Shown: in pieces, positions 32,771-41,916 of the stretch
Layout: every line of letters starts with the position of its first letter
Numbering within the stretch: the stretch's first letter is position 1
Notes under the pieces: generated by a model
What the model saw: the letters and a program-made list of their open reading frames with translations, nothing else
Told to the model about the DNA's origin: nothing
Databases searched by the model: none
Program-made: the position numbers and the translations under genes
Assembly: GCF_009730915.1 (NCBI RefSeq)
Contig: NC_052478.1
Coordinates: 14,925,808-14,989,807 of the forward strand
Length of the DNA: 64,000 nucleotides
Source: Dioscorea cayenensis subsp. rotundata
Taxonomy: Eukaryota; Streptophyta; Magnoliopsida; Dioscoreales; Dioscoreaceae
Reading direction: 5' to 3'

Positions 32771-34504
32771 AAAAAAATAATAATTATTATATTCATGATT
32801 TTTTTAAAAAACCTGGTACATGAATTTTATTTTTAAACCTAAAATACCAACAAATAAGATAAATTCCTCAATTCATACAAAAATAAATGTTTAAGTATAT
32901 ATGTTCAACACAAAATAAAAAGCATATGACAAATTAGTGACCAAATTGAATTAACAGATAAAAAAGGACATGAGAGAATCAAAGAATTATTTGCACTGGT
33001 TCCGTAAGTATTTCATATCTAAGATTCTTAAATGGCTTAGAATGAGGGTTTTTGAAATTATAAACCGAGAAACATCTTAAAACAAAACCTCTCCATGGCA
33101 AGCATTTAATAACCTAAATGATCACAAGCCTAGACCAATATGACAAGGAGAATTCAGTAAAGCAACTTCAATCACAGAGCTAGTTGAAATTATTTCATCT
33201 CTTCTTGTCAACTTTTGCAGCTTCTCCAGCCTTCCTCTGTGCCAAAAACATGATCCAATTATTATAAGTTTTTAATGGGCTAGGAAATGTCAAATAGAAT
33301 ATTATGTACACTAGAAACAAAATGCATATTGGTTACTCATGAAACATTACCTACAAGACAACTACTTCTTCAAAGATGAAGCTAATCCCAAAGATTTACT
33401 GTGTGATGTGAAACAGCAAACATATGATTAAAAAAAACTATGCACTTGGTAAGGAACTCTTGAGAGAATAAATTTGAATTGAAATTCTGATTGGCCTTCT
33501 TACCTCTGCAAAATTTTCTTATCCCTATTCAATCATAATATATGAAATTTTATCTCTACATTGCAATCATTTAGTGACTTCAATAATCAAGATTGATGAG
33601 GCAGGCGTCCACCACCTTGAACTCTGAAGATTGATTTTTCATTTAAGTTGACAAGAAGTAAATTTTGCATGCAAACATTGATCTAAAAATCTTGCTAGAT
33701 ATTATACGAAATATATGAAATCAATCTTGAGAAGATGCTTGAAGAACTAACTCTAAAATGCCATGGAGGAAAGGGTTGATCCTCTTGGTTATCAGTGCAA
33801 GGAGTCTGCAATAAAATGTAATCAAAATCAATACAATTAGTAGTCAAATCTCATCAAGCATTAATTTCAGCAATTAGAAAACACTTAAACTATATTCACT
33901 TTGTTCGTGTAAAACTTTAATGAAAAATTTAGGAAGGAATTACAATATCTTAAAATATATTCATAAAAATGAGACAAGTAAACAATTTTGATGTAATGTA
34001 AGTTCAGTAAAAAGGATATGTAAATTAATTAGTTTCTTTTTTGTTCTTTTTACTGATTATCAACCATGGAAGTAATCTAAAAATAACTAATCAGCCGCTA
34101 CAGTCTTTTTCATATGATGGATCTTGAACCGTTCTCCAACCTCCCTACTTAATTGGATGTTGTGTGCCCTTCTTCAAGTTCTTATATCTAAATGGAGAAC
34201 TAAGACTAATTAGAGAACCACTCAACAAGAAGATAAAAGAATTAAATAAACTGGTGAACCAAGACTAATAAATTGGTATTGCAAAAAGAAAACAAAAAAC
34301 CGAATCTTTAGCATATAACAAAGGAAAATGGACAATAAATTACCATACATCACATGTAAAATTAGTTTTCATTTAAACTCGAGTAACAATCAAGAGTAGG
34401 TCCAGGAAAATAAAACTCGAGAAACAAATTACCATACTAACAAAAAAGCATGCACACCTCTAAGAACAGTAGAGTAATGAAATGAAACCACATTATTGGC
34501 CAAC
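32771..34504 (-). other. CACTA interior, unassigned part
   Basis: No gene is firmly recognised. Possible minus-strand exons include one ending in AGEAAKVDKKR and a stop (about 33184-33227), preceded by an acceptor-like ggcacag. It could be the basic C-terminal tail of the FEN1 gene next to it, but the FEN1 exons between (active-site acidic cluster onward) were not found. Other short acceptor and donor pairs near 33790 and 34090-34190 are inconclusive. Confidence 0.35.
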
Positions 34505-35946
34505 CTCAATTACAGGCACACCCATTAGTCTTAGAAGTCGTTTGCAGTCTTCATTATGTTGCCTTATGACCTGAGAAATATGACATGAAGCGAAAGTAGT
34601 ATTTTACCATCAGACCAGTGCAATAGAAAGTGGTGTTGTCATTAAATAAGTCATTGGTTTCAAGATGCACGGGAGGAAGAAAATAAACCTTCAGTCCTTT
34701 TGCTATACTTCTCAATACCCTCCTTATCTCCATCCTGCAATATCAGAGGTGCATATCTTAAATTAACAAACAACCGACAAGATTGTGAAAACCAAGGGCA
34801 TAGCACATTTGCTCTGCTTTAGAAAGCTACCTCTATAGCTGCTGTCAACTCCTTGCTAGCATTTTCCCTCTTTGAGTACCTAAAGGATGGAAAAAGTGAT
34901 CGGATGAAAATACTGCACCTATTTGTTTATTCTGAGCTTGGACAAATCAAATTATTAAACTTTCATAAAGAGAGTCACTTAAGGAGAACCTCTTTGCTAG
35001 TTCTTGCTTCTTGAGATCAGGTGGCTGACCATCGAAAACATACCTGAATCAAGACAGAAACCTTAAGTTTAACTAGAAAAATAGAAAACAACATATGACA
35101 CATGTGTGATTCCCAAGCGAATGAGATAATAAGAATAGAAGTGTTGTCAAGGTTAAGTTTACACTGGTTTGATTCCAGCCTCTAACAATCTTATTGTCCT
35201 GTTGAACATACCCTGCAGATGACTACACAGTAACAGCAATGAGAGATAAATGACAGCAGAGAAAACACAACAGTATAGAATTACAACAGCTTAGTTAGTT
35301 TGACAAGGGGAAAAGGAGTTCTTTATAAACCTTGTGACTTCGCCAGCCTCGTTGGTAAGTGTCTCAGTGCCAATTCTCCCCACTACAATCTACATAACAA
35401 AAAAAATCCCAAAAAAAGAAAAGAAAAGAGGATTATACAAAAGGAAGTTCCTGATGACATAAAGAAAATGAGAGTTGAAGACTCTAATAAATTGATCAAA
35501 ACAAAAACAAGAACCCTTCCCCACATTAAGCAGGGACAAAGACAGGTTCTTCTATCCAATACCCTGACTCTACTGAGAAATTGGGAGCCGCTAGATTCTA
35601 CTAAAAGAACTTTTCAACAGTAAATGAGATAGGGAAAAAAAATTTGTTAATTGGGTGGCATAATCTAAAATCCTTTAAGAGCATAGCTGCTTGGAGAAAC
35701 AAACAATGGTTCTTAAGGAAAAAAAAAAGGAGCACGATACAGACGAGAAACTGGTAGATGCTCATGCTGGCATCAATGGCGATCTTGCGACCGAAATAAC
35801 TTTCGAACTTCTGCTCCTTCATTGCTTTCCGCCAACAGCTTCGTCAAACCCTAGCATTAAAGAGAATCCTGTTAAGAGAGTAAGAAAAGCGGAAGAAATC
35901 AAGAAGAAAAAAAAATCAGAAGGTCCAAAACCCTAACCTTGATATG
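34505..35946 (-). pseudogene. Flap endonuclease 1 gene fragment, exons 1-8, captured by CACTA
   Basis: Minus-strand exons with intact-looking introns, from right to left: 35938-35946 (only ATC AAG of exon 1), 35745-35850, 35331-35389, 35163-35222, 34989-35042, 34831-34879, 34689-34734 and 34505-34570. Diagnostic FEN1 strings are [67 protein letters not shown] and [12 protein letters not shown]. The metal-binding Asp residues of IAIDAS and YVFDG are present. The later acidic motif and the rest of the nuclease are missing. The start codon is lost and about 11 bp are missing in exon 2 (GLTKLLA then a frame change), so no protein can form. FEN1 removes 5' flaps in DNA replication and repair. Retained introns show DNA-level capture. 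Confidence 0.9.
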
Positions 35947-36756
35947 GGTAGATGCTTCCGTCTTCGAGATTCAAACCCTCGCGCTTCCGCCGGATCCTAC
36001 AACCCCAGTCTCCTTATCATCGCCGCCATCCTCATCTTCGTCATCGCCGCCTCCGCCTCCATCCACCTCCTCCTCCGTCTCTTCTCCCGCTTCCACTCTC
36101 CCTTCTCTCCACCCATCCCAAACTCTAACCCTAACCCTAATCCTCAATCCAGCTTTGGCTCTACCTCAACAACCGATCACGATACGAAGGCTTTGATCGC
36201 ATCACTCCCGATCTCCACCGCGCGGCCGACGTCTCTCCCGGCGATCGCGGTGTGCCTCTCCCATCTCCGTCCCTCGGGATCGGCTCCGCATCCTCCCGCA
36301 TGCCGCCACGCCTTCCACCTCTCCTGCGTCGGCGCTCGGCTCCGATCCTCCCCTTCCTGCCCTCTCTGCCGTTCTCCGATCACCACCTCCGGCCTCGAGA
36401 TCCCAACTCCACCAATCCCTTCTCCACTTCCCAGATCCTTCTCGATCGGATCCGAAGAAGAGGACATTGAATCCGTGGTCGCGAGAGTGAGACGAGACCT
36501 CGAGAACGCCATGAAGGAGGAGACGCCGCCACCTCTGGAATCCACCGGCGGGAGGGGAGGATGGCTCAAGGACTACGTCGATCGCCTCGCCTCATCGGCA
36601 TCTTCATCTTTCTCCTCGATGCGGCGAGGGAGCCACCGGAGCGGTGCCGGCGGTGAGCGCGAGGGTTTGGATCTCGAAGACGGAAGCATCTACACCGCTA
36701 CGCTATACCGATGGCTTGCAAACGGAGATGGAGACGGAGAGAAACTCAAAAACTGA
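35944..36756 (+). CDS. Degenerate RING-H2 (ATL-like) open frame in CACTA
   Basis: A 270-codon intronless frame. It has a membrane anchor at residues 22-47 (SLLIIAAILIFVIAASASIH), a Ser/Pro/Asn-rich linker, and a RING-H2-like domain at about 101-142 with Cys104, Cys120, His122, His125, Cys128, Cys139 and Cys142. The first zinc ligand of the canonical C-x2-C pair is replaced (IAVC at 101-104), and the usual Trp near the E2-binding groove is Arg132 (CVGARL). The conserved GLD motif before the RING is degraded to KALIASLPI. ATL proteins are membrane E3 ligases. This copy would probably not hold zinc normally. Its start codon lies at the junction with the FEN1 exon 1 remnant. It may be a captured or decaying copy, and the open frame could still be expressed. 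Confidence 0.7.
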   Translation: MGRCFRLRDSNPRASAGSYNPSLLIIAAILIFVIAASASIHLLLRLFSRFHSPFSPPIPNSNPNPNPQSSFGSTSTTDHDTKALIASLPISTARPTSLPAIAVCLSHLRPSGSAPHPPACRHAFHLSCVGARLRSSPSCPLCRSPITTSGLEIPTPPIPSPLPRSFSIGSEEEDIESVVARVRRDLENAMKEETPPPLESTGGRGGWLKDYVDRLASSASSSFSSMRRGSHRSGAGGEREGLDLEDGSIYTATLYRWLANGDGDGEKLKN

Positions 36757-37340
36757 GAGAAGAGAGCGTGAGACGGGCAGAGAAAGGAGTAACGAAAGAG
36801 AGAGGGAATCAAAAGAGGCAAACTTCGAAATGGGCTTGGCCGCATCGGCATAGCCCCAACCCGAACCTGCTAGTGTTGGTAGTGTTTACATAGACTCATC
36901 TGGATTTGGGGTGGGAAGGAGTACTTGCTCTCTTTCCTTAGTGTTTTTGATTAAGGAGATATTTTGAAGGTCAAAACTGTCATGATATTCATTCTTTAAT
37001 TTATGCATATATAAAAAAATATCTATTTATAAAAATTATAAATAATATATAATTAAGAAATATACCATTTCAAAGTTATAAAATCAGGGTAATCAATTTT
37101 TTTATATTGTTTTTAAATCAATAATTAATTTTTATGGATGAATCACATGAAATGATGGTTATCAAATCATGAAATTAACTGAAAATAAATAATAACAATA
37201 TATTCATTTAAATTCCCAATTATCTAATGGTTATCATAATATTCATATATTTATTTTATTTAATGATTATAAAAAAAATAAATCTTTCATATAATAATTT
37301 TTAATATTTAATAATATTTAAATAAAATATTAATAATTAG
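36757..37340. other. CACTA interior, AT-rich
   Basis: Nothing coding is seen after the RING frame stop. A purine-rich gagagaaac stretch (36745-36830) is followed by AT-rich sequence. Confidence 0.6.
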
Positions 37341-38160
37341 AACCGTTTCTAGTCCCTTTCTATTAGCAACAGATTAGAAACGGATATTTTCTAATATGTA
37401 ATATTATTTAAATAAAATATTAATTGGTAAGTCCGTTTCTAGTCCGTTTCTATTTGAAACGGATTAGAAACGGATATTTCTAATATTTAAATAAAATATT
37501 AATTGTTAAGTCCGTTTCTAGTCCCTTTCTATTAGAAACGGATATTTTGTAATATATAATAATATTTAAATAAAATATTAATTTTTAAATCGGTTTCTAG
37601 TCGTTTCTATTGGAAACGGATTAGAAACGGATATTTTGTAATATATAATAATATTTAAATAAAATATTAATTTTTATTTCTGTTTCTAGTCCCTTTCTAG
37701 TTGAAACGGATTAGAAACGGATATTTTTTTAATATTTAATAATATTTAAATAAAATATTAATTGTTAAATCCGTTTCTAGTCCCTTTCTATTAGAAACAG
37801 ATTAGAAACGAAATTTTTTAATATTTCATAATATTTAAATAAAATATTAATTCTTAAATCCGTTTCTAGTCCCTTTCTATTTGAAACGGATTAGAAACGG
37901 ATATTTTGTAATATATAATAATATTTAAATAAAATATTAATTTTTAATTCCGTTTCTAGTCCCTTTCTATTGGAAAGGGATTAGAAACGGATATTTTCTA
38001 ATATTTAAATAAATGATATTTTAAATGGGTCGTTTGTAAGCCGTTGTTATTTAGATTATATTTAAAACGATTGCTTGTCCGTTGCTAATCGGTTGCAAGT
38101 AGAAACGAAATAAATTCAGTGTGTAATATTCCGTTTTTAAACAATAACTTTCTTGTAGTG
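37341..38160. repeat. Right CACTA subterminal array, 90-bp unit x 8
   Basis: Eight units of close to 90 bp start near 37342, 37433, 37511, 37590, 37680, 37770, 37860 and 37950. Each has ccgtttctagtccctttcta followed by gaaacggattagaaacgg, a dyad, and an AT-rich spacer (aatatttaaataaaatatta). The array ends at the terminal inverted repeat. Confidence 0.9.
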
Positions 38161-39877
38161 ATCCCGCAAGGATTTGGTGTCAAGGTATTCTTTATTTTCT
38201 TAATTTCTCCAATCAGCATAGGCTTTGCAGATTTTATTTGTAAATGATCATGTCTGTCCTTTGCTATATAATTTACACAACTCCAAATACAATGTCCAGT
38301 CTAAAGTAACTTGAAATTGAGTTGTCATTAAAGAAAAGGATAGTGCTTGGAATTCTATGCCATTTCTAATCTGATTGATCAAGGCATAGTAAAACTCATG
38401 TAAAAATCCATTGCAATTTCGACAAAAAACATAATTAACCTTCAGATCCTGATTTAAATAAGCAAGCATTGTTACAACCATTTAAGGTCAACTGTAAACA
38501 CTTTTAATCTAAGGCATTCCTAAGGTCATCAATTGAGATATTTATAGCAATCGGTTCAAAAGCCGACACAAACTATCTGTTTTACTGGGCTCCTAAGGCC
38601 CAAGTTCATAAGGCATTCCTAAGGCCCAAGTTCTTTTCCTCTGAAGAATATTGCTGACACTTATCTTCGGCTAGGTAATTCTGTTGAATGGTGGCTCCAA
38701 GTTACTTAACCAGATCAAGAATGTCAAAAGTTTGGCTCTCATACAAGGAAAACTCTACTGTGGTTGCCAGGATAGACAGGAGGAAACATTGTTCTCATTA
38801 TCACTGATACTTTTATCCGACTTAACTATTATTCACTTATATGTCAGGATACAAAATCTTTGTTGATTTTTCATGATGTATATTTTCAGGAGATTGATCT
38901 AGCTACAGGCACAGTGGGTACAATACAATCAGGGAAAAGAAAGTTGCTGGGAAAGTCGAATTCTGATACAGACAATGCAAGTTCATGATTGATTCCTCTA
39001 TACAGCCAGCAGTTCAATTGAAGGACCAGTAGTTAAAGTTTTCTTAAGAGATTAAGTATAGTTTATAAGTAGTTGAACCACTAATATTCAGTTAGTTTCT
39101 TCCTAATGTGTTATATTACCAAGTATCTAATATTCTGTTTTTTCCCCTTAATGACCACTGCATTTGTATGTTTAATCTAATGACCTTCTTAAGGTTAACA
39201 CTCCAATGAATCAAATCTTTTATTTCTGTCATTCAATGATCAGGTTTGGAATGCTTCAAATTACAACTTAGTTGGCTCTTTGCCGACAAACTCAGAAGTT
39301 CGGTTAATTGTCGCAAGGTCAGATTTGATATATTTAGGTCGTAAGATGGGAACTATGGAGATTTGGTCTAGACAGAAATTCAATAAAGTCTCAACCCTAC
39401 AGACAGGAACCAACGGTAAAGTTCAATGCTTGGCTATTGATAGTGATGCAGAACTTTTAGTCGTCGGGACATCAAATGGAAAAATTCAGGTACTAGTTCA
39501 AAAAGTAATGTCAAATGATAGTGGTAATTTTCATCAACTGCACTCTTTTTTTAAATCGTAACCTCAAATTTACAACGTGATTGTTTATTAATGGAAAATG
39601 AATAATGCTCATATATAATAAAACTAGTGAAATAGTCTCAAAAAGTAGTGCTTGTCATAAACATCATGTGTGCCATGTATAGGACTTTTTATCAACATAA
39701 ACACCTGGTTGTGTTGTCTTATAATTCAAACAATCTTCGAGTTTTTACTTTTCTGGTAATAATTTCGGAATTTTTTTTTTTTTTTGGTTTTTGCAGGCAT
39801 GGGGGTCTAACCTGAAGGACACAGGTGAATGTAAATTATATATATATGATATGGATTTGTCTTATGATAGAGAATAA

Positions 39878-40299
39878 GGAAGAGTTCATTGAATTAAATT
39901 TATTTGCAATTTCATAAGGCTTTGCTATTCAATTAATCATGGTAATAAATTTGTAAGTATGTTATAAGTTGGAGAAGTGAAATTCTTTCCCCTTGGACGC
40001 CACTCACATTACTATTTATTTGTAAAGAGATTCCCAAGTGATAGAAGACTAATGGAATGGTGCATATGACTATTATTCATATTGTTTAATTTTCAGTTTT
40101 AAGTAGTATTAGTTATCATTTGTTATTTGTTTATACTGTTTCTTCTACCCAAAAACAAAGGTTAATTAATTTATATGTGACAACAACAAAATAACTTGAG
40201 AAAAAGAATCATCCTGCTCACAAGAAGATAACATTAATTATAGATAAACATGAAAACATAAAGAGATAACATGCACTACAAGTATATGCCAATAATATT
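39878..40299. other. Intergenic, nothing recognised
   Basis: AT-rich 3' flank of the WD40 locus. No gene is seen. Confidence 0.6.
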
Positions 40300-40438
40300 T
40301 GTTAGAGTTATGTTATAGTTTATATTTGGTTAATGGGCCATATTGAGCCCATACCACAAAACCCTAGTATTTCTCTATATATATATCCTTGTACTCCTAT
40401 ACTAATGAAATATACAAATTATTTCTCCTATTCTCACA
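40300..40438 (+). repeat. Copia 5' LTR
   Basis: It starts TGTTAGAGTTATG and ends CTCACA. It contains a TATA-like tctctatatatatatcc and the dyad atgggccatattgagcccat. Confidence 0.92.
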
Positions 40439-40450
40439 TGGTACCAGAGC
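40439..40450 (+). other. Copia primer binding site
   Basis: tggtaccagagc directly follows the LTR. It matches the initiator tRNA-Met 3' end (TGGTATCAGAGC) with one change. Confidence 0.9.
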
Positions 40451-40665
40451 TCTAGGTTAAACCCTAGCCGCCACCCAAAACCCTAGCCGTCGCCGCCGCC
40501 ATCGCCACTCCAAACCCTAGTCTTCCACCCACCGCCGCCACCTCTACCACCAGCCGTTGTTCATCTCTTGCCGTTCTCGTTGGTCTATGGGCACCTGGTG
40601 ATGTTCCTCAGCCCTCACCAGTGATGCCCTTGTCTTGTTACTGAAGGATTTGTCTTGTCGTCGTC

Positions 40666-41916
40666 ATGTCTTCGTTTCATGATTCTTTAGTTAAGAATCT
40701 CCATTGTACCTCGCAAAAGTTGGATGGAAGGAACTATGTTTTTTGGGCGCAGAGTTTTGAGCAGTTCCTTATGGCTCATAGGAAATCGTCGTACCTCACG
40801 GCAGATCCGCCGAACTCGAAGGATGCCAAGTATGCTGATTGGCTTGCTGAGGATGCTGTAGTGCGCTCATGGTTGACCGGTAGTATGGAGCCGGATATTG
40901 CCCGAAGTGTGATGATGTTGACTACTGCAAAGGCCATTTGGGAGATGTGCAGATTGACATATGGAAATGAAAATAATATCTCTCGTGTTTTTGAGTTGTA
41001 TGAGCAACTGTTTACAGCCCGTCAAGGCGATCGTACCGCCCCTCAGTTCTTCACTCACATCCGTAGCCTGTTGGATGAGCTGGATATTTACCAGCCATTA
41101 GTTCTTGATCTGGCCACCCTTCGTCGTTACCGGAATGAAGTTGCAGTCATCGCATATCTTTCCGGGCTCCCCGTTGAGATGCAAAACCAGGTGAAGGGCT
41201 CTATTCTGAGTTCTGAGAGAATGCCTGATCTTGCTGCTGTTTATGCTCGCGTCCTTCGCCTGTCTTCTACATCCACATCTCCGTCGCCCGTTGTGTCCTC
41301 TGATCAGTCCGCTTTGCTAGCTTCTCGTGGGCGTGGTGGTAAAGGCTCCTCTCGTGGTGGTCGAGGAGCTGGCCGTGGTGATTCTCGGAATAGGTTTGTG
41401 TGTACTTTCTGTCGACGGCCAGGCCACACTGAGGATCGTTGTTGGGATAAGCATGGTCGCCCGGCAGTGGCCAATGCTAGTACCGAGGTGGTCGATCCGT
41501 CACCCACTTCTAGTGCTGAACAGTTTGTCACTATCTCTCAGGCTGACTTTGCACGGTTCCAGCAGCTACAGGGCACAGCGTCTCACACCATAGTCTCTTC
41601 TTCTGTTTCCTCAGGTAATGTCTTTCTTGCTTCCAAGGACAATTCCTGGATTATTGACTCTGGGGCCTCTTCTCACATGACAGGTACAAAACCCTTTTTC
41701 CAAAATCTTTCTCCATCTATTTTTCATTCTGTGGCAATTGCCGATGGACGATCGTCCTTAGTGTCCGGAGAGGGAGTTGTGCAGGCTTCCTCTCAGCTTA
41801 AACTAAATGATGTTCTTTATGTACCTGAATTTCCTGTCAACTTGCTATCCGTTTCTGGGATCACCAAACATTTGAATTGTAGTGTAACATTTTTCCCTTT
41901 TCACTGTATTTTTTAA
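40666..41916 (+). CDS. Copia gag and protease
   Basis: A 416-codon open frame. The UBN2-type capsid includes LDGRNYVFWAQSFEQFL (residues about 19-35), TAKAIWEMCRLTYG and YLSGLPVEMQNQVKGSIL. A Gly/Arg-rich linker leads to the zinc knuckle CTFCRRPGHTEDRC (about 246-259). The protease active site WIIDSGASSHMTG lies at about 326-338. The ATG at 40666 is the first in frame after the primer site. The frame ends at TAA 41914-41916, where the polyprotein normally continues, so the stop is a mutation. Gag forms particles and the protease matures them. Confidence 0.9.
   Translation: MSSFHDSLVKNLHCTSQKLDGRNYVFWAQSFEQFLMAHRKSSYLTADPPNSKDAKYADWLAEDAVVRSWLTGSMEPDIARSVMMLTTAKAIWEMCRLTYGNENNISRVFELYEQLFTARQGDRTAPQFFTHIRSLLDELDIYQPLVLDLATLRRYRNEVAVIAYLSGLPVEMQNQVKGSILSSERMPDLAAVYARVLRLSSTSTSPSPVVSSDQSALLASRGRGGKGSSRGGRGAGRGDSRNRFVCTFCRRPGHTEDRCWDKHGRPAVANASTEVVDPSPTSSAEQFVTISQADFARFQQLQGTASHTIVSSSVSSGNVFLASKDNSWIIDSGASSHMTGTKPFFQNLSPSIFHSVAIADGRSSLVSGEGVVQASSQLKLNDVLYVPEFPVNLLSVSGITKHLNCSVTFFPFHCIF

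Larger units (their letters stand above)
32304..38160. mobile_element. Pack-type CACTA transposon carrying host gene fragments
   Basis: A 5857-bp element. The left end is CACTACAAAAAAATTACTGTTTA and the right end, read inward, is CACTACAAGAAAGTTATTGTTTA. The flanking 3-bp target duplications are ATC (32301-32303 and 38161-38163). Both subterminal regions are filled with aaacggattagaaacgg motifs in both orientations. No TNP2 or TNP1 transposase is seen. Instead it carries a FEN1 fragment and a RING-H2 frame. It interrupts a WD40 exon, and removing it together with one ATC restores the codon order there. It would need transposase in trans. Confidence 0.92.
32080..39877 (+). pseudogene. WD40 region of a CERBERUS/LIN-like E3 ligase gene, disrupted
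   Basis: Exons of the C-terminal WD40 propeller of a plant U-box/WD40 ubiquitin ligase of LIN type. In order: an exon ending CGSTDKTVR at about 32132; GEIQCLEIHDVKDQVHNLVV to SCFI (about 32213-32303), continued after the CACTA insertion as PQGFGVK (38164-38184); NGGSKLLNQIKNVKSLALIQ (38675-38779); EIDLATGTVGTIQSGKRKLL to GPVVK (38890-39037); VWNASNYNLVGSLPT to SNGKIQ (39244-39489); and a last exon AWGSNLKDTGECK with a stop at 39877. Defects: the CACTA in an exon, a frameshift and TGA around 38965-38990, and a lost GT donor after 38779. The N-terminal U-box part is outside or absent. Family members act in symbiosis or protein turnover. The family call is from recognition, without a search. Confidence 0.75.

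Noticed and set aside
36177..36569. Minus-strand frame opposite the RING gene
   Set aside because: It is a shadow of the GC-rich RING coding sequence, and the plus strand has the recognisable zinc-ligand pattern.
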